Positions 55,197 to 64,000 of a DNA stretch of 64,000 nucleotides are shown here, piece after piece. The translations under genes were made by a program, and so were the position numbers. Source of the DNA: Mycolicibacterium moriokaense. Its GTDB lineage: Bacteria; Actinomycetota; Actinomycetes; Mycobacteriales; Mycobacteriaceae. The notes beneath the pieces are model-generated. The model made no database searches. It was not told the origin of the DNA and saw only the letters and a list, made by a program, of their open reading frames with translations. The stretch is taken from NCBI RefSeq assembly GCF_003347205.1, contig NZ_QQBJ01000002.1, positions 186,001-250,000 of the forward strand, given 5' to 3'. Every line of letters begins with the position of its first letter. Within the stretch, counting starts at the first letter, position 1.

Positions 55197-55595
55197 TTAT
55201 TCCGGCGGGGGTTGTTGCCCTGGCAGCAAGCCACGTTCCTCGCGGCGCTTCACTTCGCTGCGGAGGTAGGCGATCAGCAGCCAGACAGCGGCGAAGACCA
55301 GCCCGATGAAGCCGACGGCTCCCGACACCACCCAGCCCGCGATCAGCACCAGTTGCAGCGCGAGATTCACCCAGATCGCCCACGGTCGGCCCTGCAGACC
55401 GGTCAGCAGGATCAGCACGACCGCCAGCCCGACCAGATAGCCGCCGGTGACGGCGGTCAGCCCGCCGCCGGTCGCGGCGACCACCGGCAGGGCAAGCAGC
55501 ACGACGATGGCCTCCAGGATCAGGGTGCCCGCCATCACGCCGCGGAAGCTCTTCCAGGGGTCGGGCGCAGGGGGCGGTTCGGGCTGATCGCTCAT
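55197..55595 (-). CDS. DUF4233 membrane protein
   Basis: 132 residues from ATG at 55595, overlapping the folC stop by 4 bases. Four hydrophobic segments and the DPWKSFRGVMAGTLILEAIVV start fit DUF4233, a family found next to folC and ndk in actinobacteria (Rv2446c by position). Function unknown. Coupling with folC is conserved. Confidence 0.88.
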   Translation of the reverse strand: MSDQPEPPPAPDPWKSFRGVMAGTLILEAIVVLLALPVVAATGGGLTAVTGGYLVGLAVVLILLTGLQGRPWAIWVNLALQLVLIAGWVVSGAVGFIGLVFAAVWLLIAYLRSEVKRREERGLLPGQQPPPE

Positions 55596-57043
55596 ACCGG
55601 ATCCTTGCCGAACAGCGTGCGGGCCGCGCCGGCGGTGACGACCGACCCCGTGATGACGATGCCGCTGCCGGAGAAACCCTCGCCCTCCTGGCCGGCCTCC
55701 TCGGCCAGCGCCGTCGCGGTCTCGATCGCGTCAGGCAGGTCCGGCGAGGCGATCACCCGCTCGGGGCCGAATCGCTCTTCGGCGCGCAGCACCAGGCTCT
55801 CGACGTCGAGCGCGCGCGACGACCCGTTGGTGGTCACCACCACCTGATCGAACACCGGCTCCAAAGCCGCGAGGATGCCGTCGACGTCCTTCTCCGCCAT
55901 CACCGACACGATGCCGACGACGAAACGGAAGTCGAATTCCTCGGCCAACGTGTGCGCCAGCGCCGCGGCGCCGGCGGGGTTGTGCGCGGCATCGATGAAA
56001 ACCGTTGGAGCGCTTCGCATCCGTTCCAACCGACCGGGGCTGACGGCTGCGGCAAAGCCGGCGCGCACGGCGTCGATGTCGAGTTGTCGGTCCGCGCCCG
56101 CGCCGAAGAACGCTTCGACGGCCGCCAGCGCGATGACCGCGTTGTGCGCCTGATGTTCGCCGTGCAGCGGCAGGAAGATGTCGGAGTACACCCCGCCGAG
56201 GCCCTGCAGTTCGAGGAGTTGACCGCCGACCGCCACCTGACGACCCAACACCGCGAATTCGGAATCCTCGCGAGCCACCGCGGCGTCGGCCCGGACGGTC
56301 TCGGCCAGCACCACCTCCATCGCCTCGGGCACCTGCCTGCCGATCACCGCGATGGTGCTCGGGTCCGTACCCGCGGGCACCACCTCGTCGGTCTGCTTGA
56401 CGATGATTCCCGCCTTCTCACCGGCGATCTCGGCGATCTCGGTGCCCAGATACTCGGTGTGATCCACCCCGATCGGGGTGATGACCGCCACCGGTGCGTC
56501 GACGACGTTGGTGGCATCCCAGCGCCCGCCCATCCCCACCTCGACGACGGCGACGTCGACGGGTGCGTCGGCGAAGGCCGCGAACGCCATCGCGGTGACC
56601 ACTTCGAACTTGCTCATCGCAGGGCCGCCGGAGGCCTCGGACTGCTTGTCGACCAACTCGACGAACGGTTCGAGTTCCTCGTAGGTCGCCACGTAGAGCG
56701 CGGGACTGATGGGTTTGTTGTCGATCGCGATGCGCTCCACAGCCGACTGCAGGTGGGGGCTGGTCGTACGGCCGGTGCGCCGGTGCAGTGCGGTCAGCAG
56801 CGCATCGACCATGCGCGCGACCGAGGTCTTGCCGTTGGTGCCGGCGATGTGGATGGACGGGTAGCCCCGCTGGGGCGAGCCGAGCAGTTCCATCAGCGCG
56901 GAGATACGGGCGGTGCTCGGCTCGAGCTTGGTCTCGGGCCAGCGCTGGTCGAGCAGGTGCTCGACCTGCAGCAGGGAGGCGATTTCGTCCGGGGTCGGGA
57001 CGGGCTCGACCGGATGTCGCCGGCCTTCCGGCTCCAATGTCAT
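55592..57043 (-). CDS. folC: Folylpolyglutamate / dihydrofolate synthase
   Basis: 483 residues from ATG at 57043, which overlaps the valS stop (ATGA). Mur-ligase fold: [15 protein letters not shown] (ATP loop), [25 protein letters not shown] and [14 protein letters not shown]. It adds glutamate to dihydropteroate and to folates. The upstream part of the frame (57044-57727) runs inside valS and is not used. Confidence 0.95.
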   Translation of the reverse strand: MTLEPEGRRHPVEPVPTPDEIASLLQVEHLLDQRWPETKLEPSTARISALMELLGSPQRGYPSIHIAGTNGKTSVARMVDALLTALHRRTGRTTSPHLQSAVERIAIDNKPISPALYVATYEELEPFVELVDKQSEASGGPAMSKFEVVTAMAFAAFADAPVDVAVVEVGMGGRWDATNVVDAPVAVITPIGVDHTEYLGTEIAEIAGEKAGIIVKQTDEVVPAGTDPSTIAVIGRQVPEAMEVVLAETVRADAAVAREDSEFAVLGRQVAVGGQLLELQGLGGVYSDIFLPLHGEHQAHNAVIALAAVEAFFGAGADRQLDIDAVRAGFAAAVSPGRLERMRSAPTVFIDAAHNPAGAAALAHTLAEEFDFRFVVGIVSVMAEKDVDGILAALEPVFDQVVVTTNGSSRALDVESLVLRAEERFGPERVIASPDLPDAIETATALAEEAGQEGEGFSGSGIVITGSVVTAGAARTLFGKDPV

Positions 57044-59745
57044 CGCAGCGACGCCAGCCTCGCGGTGATTCTCTCGACTTCCTCCTCCGCGAGCCGACGC
57101 CGGCCTCGGATCTTGTCGACGACGTCGGCTGGCGCCTTCGCGAGGAATGCGTCGTTGTCCAGCTTGGCGGTGGTGCCCTTGAGTTCCTTCTCCGCGGCTG
57201 CCAGATCCTTCTCCAGCCGACGCCGTTCGGCGGCCACGTCGACCGTGCCCGAGGTGTCCAGCTCGACCACCACGGTGCCGCGCGCCAGCCGCACCTCGAC
57301 GGACGCGGTCGGCGAGAAGCCGTCCGCCGCGGGCGTCAGCCACGCCAACGAAGTGACAGCGGGCACTTGGGAATCCAGGTCGGCCGCGGCGACATCGGTC
57401 AGTCGTGCAGGCACTTTCTGCCGGTCGGCCAGCCCCTGGTCGCTGCGGAACCGGCGCACCTCGGTGACCAGCTTCTGCATGTCGGCGATACGTTGGGCGG
57501 CAACGTGATCCACCGCGATGCCCGATGGTGTCGGCCATTCGGCGACGACGAGGGACTCGCCATGGGTCAATGTCTTCCACAGCGTCTCGGTGACGAACGG
57601 CATCACGGGATGCAGCAGTTTGAGCATCGTGTCCAGGACGGCGGCCAGCACCGCTGTGGTGTGGGCGATCCCGTCGGCCAACTGCACCTTCGCCAGCTCG
57701 ACATACCAGTCGCAGAATTCGTCCCACGCGAAGTGGTAAAGCGCCTCACAGGCACGGCTGAACTCGTAATTGTCGAACGACGAATCCACCTCGGCGCGAA
57801 CCTCTTCAGCACGGCCCAGAATCCAGCGATCGGCGTCGGTGAGATCGGCGGCGTCGGGCAGCGCCGCCGGAGACGCGCCGTTCATCAGCGCGTATCGGGT
57901 GGCGTTGAAGAGCTTGGTCGCGAAATTTCGCGACGCGCGGGCGTGGTCCTCGCCGATGGACAGGTCACCGCCCGGGCTGGCGCCGCGGGCCAGGGTGAAG
58001 CGCAGCGCGTCGGCGCCGAACATCTCCACCCAGTCCAGCGGATCGATGCCGTTGCCCCGGGACTTGCTCATCTTGCGGCCGAACTCGTCGCGAATCAGCC
58101 CGTGCAGGAAGACGTTCTCGAACGGCACCTGCGGTCCGCGCCTGCCGTCCTGCGTGATCGCCGGATCCGACGAGACGAACTGGCCGAACATCATCATCCT
58201 GGCCACCCAGAAGAACAGGATGTCGTAGCCGGTGACCAGCACAGTGGTCGGATAGAACTTCGCCAGTTCCGGGGTGTGGTCGGGCCAGCCCATGGTGGAG
58301 AACGGCCACAGCGCCGAGGAGAACCAGGTGTCCAGCACGTCGGGGTCCTGCTCCCACCCGTCGGGCGGGGACTCGTCGGGACCCACGCACACCGTTTCGC
58401 CGTTGGGCCCGTGCCAGATCGGGATGCGGTGGCCCCACCACAGCTGTCGTGAGATGCACCAGTCGTGCATGTTGTCGACCCAACCGAACCAGCGCGGCTC
58501 CAGGCTCGGCGGGTGGATCGAGGTCTGCCCGTTGCGCACCGCGTCACCGGCCGCCTTGGCCAGCGATTCGACCTTGACCCACCACTGCAGCGACAGCCGC
58601 GGTTCGATGGGTTCCCCGCTGCGCTCGGAGTGCCCGACGCTGTGCAGGTAGGGCCGCTTCTCCTCGACGATCCTGCCCTCAGCGGCCAGCGCCTCGCGCA
58701 CCGCGACGCGGGCCTCGAAGCGGTCCATGCCGTCGAATTGCGTTCCGGTGTCGGCGATCCGGCCCTTGGTGTCCATGATCGAGGGCATCGGCAGGTGGTG
58801 GCGCAGCCCGATCTCGAAGTCGTTGGGGTCGTGCGCCGGCGTGACTTTGACTGCACCGGTGCCGAATTCCGGGTCGACGTGGTCGTCGGCGACGACGATC
58901 ATCTGCCGGTCGACGAACGGGTGCGGCAGCGTCGTGCCGACCAGGTGCCGGTAGCGGTCGTCGTCGGGGTGCACCGCGATGGCCGTGTCGCCGAGCATCG
59001 TCTCGACCCGGGTCGTCGCCACCACGATGTGCGGTTCGGCGTCGTCGAGCGACCCGTAGCGGAACGACACCAACTCGCCTTCGACGTCGGAGTACGACAC
59101 TTCGAGGTCGGAGATGGCGGTCTGCAGCACCGGCGACCAGTTCACCAGGCGCTCGGCCTGGTAGATCAGCCCGGCATCGAAGAGCCGCTTGAAGATGGTC
59201 CGCACGGCGCGCGACAGGCCGTCATCCATGGTGAACCGGTCGCGGCTCCAGTCCACACCGTCGCCGAGCCGGCGCATCTGCCCGCCGATCGTGCCGCCCG
59301 AGTCACGCTTCCAGTCCCAGACCTTGTCGACGAACAGTTCGCGGCCGAAGTCCTCCTTGGTCTTGCCGTCGACCGCCAGCTGCTTTTCCACCACCGACTG
59401 GGTGGCGATGCCGGCATGGTCCATCCCGGGCAGCCACAGCACCTCGTAACCCTGCATCCTCTTGCGCCGGGTCAGCGCGTCCATCAGCGTGTGGTCGAGG
59501 GCATGCCCCATGTGCAGGCTGCCGGTCACGTTCGGCGGCGGCAGCACGATCGAGTAGGCCGGCTTGTCGCTCGCCGGGTCGGCCGTGAAGTAGCCGGCGT
59601 CCACCCAGCCCTGGTAGAGCTCGCTCTCTACCTCGCCCGGATCCCACGATTTGGGTAGGGCGTCCGTCGATGGCTTCGAGTTCGCCCTACCGTTCTCGCT
59701 CCTCGCGTGCGCCCTGGTGTTTTCGCTCCTCGCGTGCGCGGTCAC
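57040..59745 (-). CDS. valS: Valyl-tRNA synthetase
   Basis: 901 residues if started at GTG 59745. HIGH-type motif [15 protein letters not shown] and [12 protein letters not shown] are present, as are the editing domain and the C-terminal coiled-coil arm (about 835-901). Homologues start near LPKSWDP (residue 31), so the first ~30 residues are an extra segment. It contains the duplicated 9-residue unit AHARSEN(T/G)R encoded by a 27-base direct repeat. The true start may lie within this segment. It charges tRNA-Val and is coupled to folC. Confidence 0.95.
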   Translation of the reverse strand: MTAHARSENTRAHARSENGRANSKPSTDALPKSWDPGEVESELYQGWVDAGYFTADPASDKPAYSIVLPPPNVTGSLHMGHALDHTLMDALTRRKRMQGYEVLWLPGMDHAGIATQSVVEKQLAVDGKTKEDFGRELFVDKVWDWKRDSGGTIGGQMRRLGDGVDWSRDRFTMDDGLSRAVRTIFKRLFDAGLIYQAERLVNWSPVLQTAISDLEVSYSDVEGELVSFRYGSLDDAEPHIVVATTRVETMLGDTAIAVHPDDDRYRHLVGTTLPHPFVDRQMIVVADDHVDPEFGTGAVKVTPAHDPNDFEIGLRHHLPMPSIMDTKGRIADTGTQFDGMDRFEARVAVREALAAEGRIVEEKRPYLHSVGHSERSGEPIEPRLSLQWWVKVESLAKAAGDAVRNGQTSIHPPSLEPRWFGWVDNMHDWCISRQLWWGHRIPIWHGPNGETVCVGPDESPPDGWEQDPDVLDTWFSSALWPFSTMGWPDHTPELAKFYPTTVLVTGYDILFFWVARMMMFGQFVSSDPAITQDGRRGPQVPFENVFLHGLIRDEFGRKMSKSRGNGIDPLDWVEMFGADALRFTLARGASPGGDLSIGEDHARASRNFATKLFNATRYALMNGASPAALPDAADLTDADRWILGRAEEVRAEVDSSFDNYEFSRACEALYHFAWDEFCDWYVELAKVQLADGIAHTTAVLAAVLDTMLKLLHPVMPFVTETLWKTLTHGESLVVAEWPTPSGIAVDHVAAQRIADMQKLVTEVRRFRSDQGLADRQKVPARLTDVAAADLDSQVPAVTSLAWLTPAADGFSPTASVEVRLARGTVVVELDTSGTVDVAAERRRLEKDLAAAEKELKGTTAKLDNDAFLAKAPADVVDKIRGRRRLAEEEVERITARLASLR
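59696..59739. repeat. Direct repeat at the valS 5' end
   Basis: TCGCTCCTCGCGTGCGC occurs at 59696-59712 and 59723-59739, offset by exactly 27 bases. On the minus strand it encodes AHARSEN twice. It may be part of a short dispersed sequence rather than of the ancestral valS gene. Confidence 0.8.
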
Positions 59746-59806
59746 CGCGCCATTCTATGGAGTGCGGTACACCGGCCCGGGCCAGAGGGGTTCCGCCGGC
59801 CGGCGG

Positions 59807-60424
59807 CTACTTCTTGCCCGAGAGCAGGCCGCCGAGGATCTCGCCAATGGCGTTGTTGCCGCCACCGCCCATGACGCTGCCCAGGATGCTGCCCAGAGGG
59901 TTGTTCCCGCCGCCGCCGCCACCGCCCGCGGCACCGCCGAGGATGCTGCCCAGGATGTCGCCGAGGCCGCCGCCGCCCGCGGACTGCGCCTGCGGCTGCG
60001 CGGGCGCCGAGCCCGAACCCTTGGTGAGTTGCTTGCCGATGTAGGCCAGCACGATCGGGGCCAGGATCGGCAGCAGCTTCTTGATCAGGTCGCCGCCGCC
60101 TGCCCCCTGCCCGGCGAGCGCCGACGCGACGGCGTTGCTGTCGTTGCCGCCGAACAGCGATGCGACCAGGTTGTCGCCCTGCTTCTCGTCGACCTTGTCG
60201 ACGTTGACGCCCCCGTCGAGCAGGCCGCTTTCGCCTTGCTCGGCGACGGCCGATTCGAGCTTGCTCGAGTCGATCTGGCTCGAGTGGACGTTCTCCGCCA
60301 GCCCGCCCACGAGCGCGGGGACCAGCGTCTTGATGGCGTTGTTCACCTCACCTTGGTCCGCACCAATTTTGCTCGCGATGTCCGCCACCGGGATCTGCGC
60401 GAAGAGTTCGTCGAGACCTGCCAT
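59807..60424 (-). CDS. DUF937 (YidB-like) protein
   Basis: 205 residues from ATG at 60424 (MAGLDELFAQIP, with AAGGTGG upstream); an ATG at 60442 adds six residues. The N-terminal helical domain (VADIASKIGADQGEVNNAIKTLVPALVGGL) is typical of DUF937. The middle contains LIKKLLPILAPIVLAYIGKQL, and the C-terminal third is Gly-rich with GDILGSILGG-type repeats. Related proteins occur in all mycobacteria. Function unknown. Confidence 0.85.
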   Translation of the reverse strand: MAGLDELFAQIPVADIASKIGADQGEVNNAIKTLVPALVGGLAENVHSSQIDSSKLESAVAEQGESGLLDGGVNVDKVDEKQGDNLVASLFGGNDSNAVASALAGQGAGGGDLIKKLLPILAPIVLAYIGKQLTKGSGSAPAQPQAQSAGGGGLGDILGSILGGAAGGGGGGGNNPLGSILGSVMGGGGNNAIGEILGGLLSGKK

Positions 60425-60514
60425 TGTCGTGTCCACCTTCATTGCTGGTTACCGCATGTCAAACACGACACTAGCCGACCTGATCTTGGTTGACAGGGGT
60501 TCTGGGCGCGCCGA

Positions 60515-61765
60515 TCAATTCAGCCGGGAAGTCTCCAATGACACACCGGCAGCGGGGAATCGAGCCGACAGGGCGTCCCCCATCGCCGCCGCGGGCGTCA
60601 GGACGCCGAGCAGGTCGGAGAGCCGCTCACGGTCCAGTGCCAGCGCCAGGCCGCTTTCGCCCAGCAGCACCGAGGTGGCCTTGTAGCCGGGGTCGCCCTG
60701 CTGCGACATCCTGGCCCGGTATCGGGCGCCGGTGGTCGTGGCGGTGTAGGTCTCGACGGTGTAGTGACCGCGTTCACGGGTGCGCTCGCTGGGCCCGGTA
60801 CCCGGCTTCGGCAGAAGCCGCTCGACAAGACCCTCCGGCACCTTGTCGAAATAGCGTGCGCCCAGGCCGGTGACCACCGCTCCCACGCCGGCGGCGGCCG
60901 CCGATGCCACCGGGGCCAAAGCGGACGATCCGAGGCTCTGACACTCAGAGTAGCGGAACCTCCTGCCGTATGCCCAGTCCTGTAACGCGTTGCTGCGCCG
61001 GACAACTCGGGTGTTGGTGGACGCCATCAGGAACCCGGAGGTCCATGTGCCGTCCAATTCGGGGGCGATCTGGCTGCCCCGCCGCCACGGATAGTCGGGC
61101 TGGGCGCCTAGGTCAGGTTCCGCAGCGCGGTCGGTGGTCAACGTGTACGGGTCCTCGAGAAGCCGTCGCGTCTCGGCATCACCGGCCGCGGCGCGCATCA
61201 CGTCGGTGATCGACGCATACGTTCCGCCGGAGAATCCGCCCGCCAGCTTTCGCACCACGAACGTCGTGTCCATCAACTCGCCCGCGCCGTCGCCGGCGGC
61301 CCGTTGCACCAGCGCGTAGACGGTCAGATCCGAAGGGATGGAATCGAATCCGCACGCGTGCACGATTCGCGCTCCGGTGTCGACGGCCTGCTTGTGGTAC
61401 CTGTCGATGCTCTCGCGCATGAACATCGGTTCACCCGTCAGGTCCGCGTAGTCGGTGCCCGCCGCGGCGCACGCGGCCACCAGCGGCAGCCCGTAGCGGT
61501 TGTACGGTCCGACGGTGGTCACCACGACCTGCGCCCGCGCGGCCATCGCGTTCAGCGTCGACGGCTGCGCCGCGTCCGCGGTGATCAACGGCCAGGATTG
61601 CGCCCTCTCGCCCAAGCCGTTCCGCACCGCCAACAGCTTGTCGGCCGAACGCCCGGCGAGCGCGACGCGCGCGTCGCCGCCCGCCTCGGCAAGGTATTCG
61701 GCCGTCAGTTGTCCGACGAAGCCGGTTGCGCCGTACAGAACGATGTCGAACTCGCGCCGGCCCAT
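60515..61765 (-). CDS. Trans-acting enoyl reductase-like / saccharopine-dehydrogenase-fold protein
   Basis: 416 residues from ATG at 61765. A Rossmann start (DIVLYGATGFVGQLTAEYL) and YADLTGEPMFMRESI match the mycobacterial family of Rv2449c and Rv2953, the latter a trans-acting enoyl reductase in phthiocerol dimycocerosate and phenolglycolipid synthesis. The location after valS is that of Rv2449c. No polyketide genes are in the window, so the substrate here is open. Confidence 0.85.
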   Translation of the reverse strand: MGRREFDIVLYGATGFVGQLTAEYLAEAGGDARVALAGRSADKLLAVRNGLGERAQSWPLITADAAQPSTLNAMAARAQVVVTTVGPYNRYGLPLVAACAAAGTDYADLTGEPMFMRESIDRYHKQAVDTGARIVHACGFDSIPSDLTVYALVQRAAGDGAGELMDTTFVVRKLAGGFSGGTYASITDVMRAAAGDAETRRLLEDPYTLTTDRAAEPDLGAQPDYPWRRGSQIAPELDGTWTSGFLMASTNTRVVRRSNALQDWAYGRRFRYSECQSLGSSALAPVASAAAAGVGAVVTGLGARYFDKVPEGLVERLLPKPGTGPSERTRERGHYTVETYTATTTGARYRARMSQQGDPGYKATSVLLGESGLALALDRERLSDLLGVLTPAAAMGDALSARFPAAGVSLETSRLN

Positions 61766-61776
61766 GAAGCCCGACG

Positions 61777-63774
61777 CTACCCGAGCGTCTCGGGCAGCTC
61801 GACGTCCTCACCGAGGACGTGGCGGGCCAGGAACGCGATCACCACCTCGTACCAGATCTTGGCGTGCTGGGGCGCCAGCACCCAGTGGTTCTCGGTCGGA
61901 AAATAGAGAAAGCGGTGCGCTGTCGCGCCGTCGTCCGCCGCGGGAAGACCTGATTCAGCGAGCAGTTGGTACCACAGCCGCAGCGCCTCCCCGATCGGCA
62001 CGCGGTAGTCCTTGTCGCCGTGGATGACCAGCATCGGGGTGCGGATGTCAGCGACGAACCGGTGCGGCGAGTTGGCATCGGCCATCCCCCGGTCCATCTC
62101 GCGCAGCCAGTAATACGCGGCGTCGGTGGTGGCGCCGAACTGGTCGAGCGCCCACAGGCTGGCATGGGTGACGATCGCGTCGAACCGGTCGGTGTGGCCG
62201 GCGATCCAGTTCGCCATGTACCCGCCGAACGAGCCGCCCATCGCGGCCGTACGCTCGGCGTCGATTCGCGGGTGGGCGCATGCGGCATCGGTGATCGCCA
62301 TCAGATCGTCGTACGGCGCGCCTCCCCACGCTCCCCAGCCGCGTTGGACGAACTGCTGGCCGTAGCCGGTCGACAAGGCCGGATCGGGCAACAGGACCGC
62401 GTAGCCGCGGGCGGCGAGCACCCAGGGGTTCCACCGCCAGTGCCAGCAGTTCCAGCTGGCCAGCGGCCCGCCGTGCACCCACAGCAGCAGCGGCGCCGGG
62501 TCTTGCCCTTCTGGGCCCTGCGGCAGCACCAGCCACGACCGCAGCGCCTTCCCGTCCTCGGCGGTCGCGACAATCTCGGTGACCGAACCAGGCAGTGCGG
62601 GCGCCTCGACGCACGGCAGTTCCGTGACGGCGCCGTCGGCGTCGATGCGGACCGGATGCGGCGCCGCCGCATAGGAACTGCGCAGCGCGTAGACGACGCC
62701 GCCGGGCGCGGCTGCCACATCGGTGTAGGCGAAGTCGTCGGTCGTCAACGCCTCGATGCTGCCGTCGCCGACGTCGACCCGATAGATCGGGCGGCGACCG
62801 TTGTCGTCACAGGTGACCAGCAGGGCGTCGCCGTCGAGCGACCACCTGATGGATGCCGGCCAGCGGTCCCAGTCGCTGGCCAACTCCGTCGGCTGCCCGC
62901 CGAACCGCAAGCAGCCCAGGCTGATTCGCGGCGCCTGCTGCGGCGTCGAAAGCGACTCGCGAAGGTAGGCCACCGATGACCCGTCCGGTGAGATCGCCGG
63001 GCTGCCCAGGTCCGCATCGCGCTCGTCGGCAATGACGGCGTGCTCGCCGGTATCGATGTCGATCCGCATCAGCACGCAGCGCCGGGATGCGCCGGTCCCG
63101 GGCCGCTGCCATGTGGTGACCACGAAGCGGCCGTCGCGACTGACGTCGAAGTCGTTGTTCCGCAGCGCTTCACCCGGCCGTGGCGTCAGATCGACGGGCG
63201 CCTGCTGGTCACCCAGGTCCAGCGCGAGCAGGTGCGGCGCGTCAGGACCGAGGTCGGAGTCCCAGTGCCGAATCGGGTAGCCGCTGTGCAGGATCGCGGT
63301 GATCTTGTTGTCCTTGCGCAGATCACGCTGCCGACGGTCGTCGTCGAGGGTGCCCGCCGACGGCAGCAGTGGCGCACACACCACCGCTTTGGCCGCGTCG
63401 CGGGCCGTCTTGACGGACTGAACCCCGCCGGGCGGCGCGAAGACTTCGACGGCCTCGCCGCCTGCCGCGGGCAGTCGCCACAGCGCGGCAGGCGGCTTGT
63501 CGTCGTCCCCGGACGGACGCACCGCGACGAACAACACGTCGTTGTCGGCGGTGAAGGCGGGCGCCGACTCGCCCTTGGCGCCCCGTGTCAGCCGTCGCGC
63601 CTGCGATCGCCCTTCCGGGTCGAGTTCCCAGACGGCCGTGACGTATTCGGTGCGCTTGTCGTTGAGTTCGCTGACGGTCGTCACGACCCGAGAGCCGTCG
63701 CGCGACACCGCAAGCCCGGACACCCGCGGCAGCGCCAGGTAGTCGTCGAGATCGCCGAACGGGGTTTCGCTCAT
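61777..63774 (-). CDS. S9C-type prolyl oligopeptidase / acylaminoacyl-peptidase
   Basis: 665 residues from ATG at 63774. A seven-blade propeller (about 1-400) precedes the alpha/beta-hydrolase with LWVHGGPLASW, the nucleophile GGSFGGYMANW, the Asp in HGDKDYRVPIGEA and the His in ENHWV. The end (WYEVVIAFLARHVLGE) is usual for this family. A cytoplasmic peptidase for short or acylated peptides. It is divergent from the HxlR regulator with a long palindrome between them, so it may be that regulator's target. Confidence 0.88.
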   Translation of the reverse strand: MSETPFGDLDDYLALPRVSGLAVSRDGSRVVTTVSELNDKRTEYVTAVWELDPEGRSQARRLTRGAKGESAPAFTADNDVLFVAVRPSGDDDKPPAALWRLPAAGGEAVEVFAPPGGVQSVKTARDAAKAVVCAPLLPSAGTLDDDRRQRDLRKDNKITAILHSGYPIRHWDSDLGPDAPHLLALDLGDQQAPVDLTPRPGEALRNNDFDVSRDGRFVVTTWQRPGTGASRRCVLMRIDIDTGEHAVIADERDADLGSPAISPDGSSVAYLRESLSTPQQAPRISLGCLRFGGQPTELASDWDRWPASIRWSLDGDALLVTCDDNGRRPIYRVDVGDGSIEALTTDDFAYTDVAAAPGGVVYALRSSYAAAPHPVRIDADGAVTELPCVEAPALPGSVTEIVATAEDGKALRSWLVLPQGPEGQDPAPLLLWVHGGPLASWNCWHWRWNPWVLAARGYAVLLPDPALSTGYGQQFVQRGWGAWGGAPYDDLMAITDAACAHPRIDAERTAAMGGSFGGYMANWIAGHTDRFDAIVTHASLWALDQFGATTDAAYYWLREMDRGMADANSPHRFVADIRTPMLVIHGDKDYRVPIGEALRLWYQLLAESGLPAADDGATAHRFLYFPTENHWVLAPQHAKIWYEVVIAFLARHVLGEDVELPETLG

Positions 63775-63793
63775 CCGAAGTTCGTAGCACAGA

Positions 63794-63822
63794 GCAGTGG
63801 GTTTGATATTCAAACTCACTGC
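63794..63822. promoter_or_regulatory. Long palindromic operator between the S9 peptidase and HxlR genes
   Basis: GTTTGATATTCAAAC (63801-63815) is a perfect 15-base palindrome. It extends outward as GCAGTG...CACTGC to 29 bases with one mismatched pair. It lies 15 bases before the HxlR start and 20 before the peptidase start, in a 63-base spacer. The GTTTGA...TCAAAC form fits HxlR-type operators. Confidence 0.7.
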
Positions 63823-63837
63823 TGGCACACTGGCGCC

Positions 63838-64000
63838 ATGACCACCGCGCCGCTGGCCGGGCTTCCCGGCAGGCCATGCCCGATCGCGGCGGCACTCGAA
63901 CTGGTCGGTGAGCGATGGGCGCTGCTGGTCGTCCGCGAGATCGCGCTCGGTGCGCACCGCTTCTCCGACATCGTCGCGGGCACAGGGGCACCTCGGGACC
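63838..64000 (+). CDS. HxlR-family winged-helix regulator (N-terminal part, cut by window edge)
   Basis: 54 codons from ATG at 63838 run to the end of the window. The translated start contains GRPCPIAAALELVGERW followed by ALLVVREIALGAHRFSDI, the first helices of the HxlR winged helix with the conserved Cys-Pro-Ile (a redox- or ligand-sensitive Cys in some members). It probably binds the palindrome just upstream and controls itself and the divergent S9 peptidase. Confidence 0.85.
   Translation, partial: MTTAPLAGLPGRPCPIAAALELVGERWALLVVREIALGAHRFSDIVAGTGAPRD

Overview
The window is high-GC chromosomal DNA from a mycobacterium, most likely a fast-growing environmental species (Mycolicibacterium type). 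The evidence is gene content and order. The blocks comEA-comEC, nadD-rsfS-gpgP-octT-degV, VWA/MoxR-proA-rbsK, nadE, proB-obgE-rpmA-rplU-rne-ndk and DUF4233-folC-valS-enoyl reductase match, as I remember it, the M. tuberculosis Rv2414c-Rv2449c segment. GTG starts and GTGA/ATGA overlaps are frequent. No rRNA, tRNA, CRISPR array, phage or insertion sequence was seen.

Layout. 1-1505: comEC (cut by the window edge) and comEA. 1638-8052: an accessory block with a PucR regulator divergent from an NCS1 permease / ureohydrolase / SnoaL operon, then a small exported protein, a RidA protein and a DapB-like oxidoreductase. 8097-11939: tightly overlapping nadD-rsfS-gpgP-octT-degV plus a mycothiol-dependent isomerase-like gene. 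11972-18465: a GntR regulator with two DasR-like operators, divergent from an APC permease, an FGGY kinase and two flavoproteins resembling GlpA and GlpB. 18492-23076: a long hairpin, VWA/MoxR, proA, rbsK. 23088-27845: a crotonase, a CmtR-like metal sensor with a small cation-efflux-like protein, a PNPOx protein, a small membrane protein and an S9 oligopeptidase.

28008-36880 is a nine-gene plus-strand array: a complete peptide-type ABC importer (substrate-binding protein, two permeases, two ATPases), a Rieske mononuclear-iron oxygenase, a monomeric-sarcosine-oxidase-type flavoenzyme and a methyltransferase. It looks like an uptake-and-demethylation module for an N-methylated compound. It is followed by a CocE hydrolase plus P1 aminopeptidase pair, divergent from a histone-deacetylase-fold amidohydrolase and a second methyltransferase.

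41804-63774 is mostly housekeeping: nadE, a small heat-shock protein, a sirtuin, proB-obgE-rpmA-rplU, rne with a long leader, ndk, two paralogous proline-rich membrane proteins (one with Gly-Thr and pentapeptide minisatellites), DUF4233-folC-valS, DUF937, an enoyl reductase and an S9 peptidase. The window ends in a divergent HxlR regulator with a long palindromic operator.

The best candidates for undescribed biology are the APC-permease/kinase/GlpAB-like module, whose kinase lacks the glycerol-binding Arg, and the ABC/Rieske/sarcosine-oxidase module. Substrates for both are inferred from gene families and context, not shown by the sequence.
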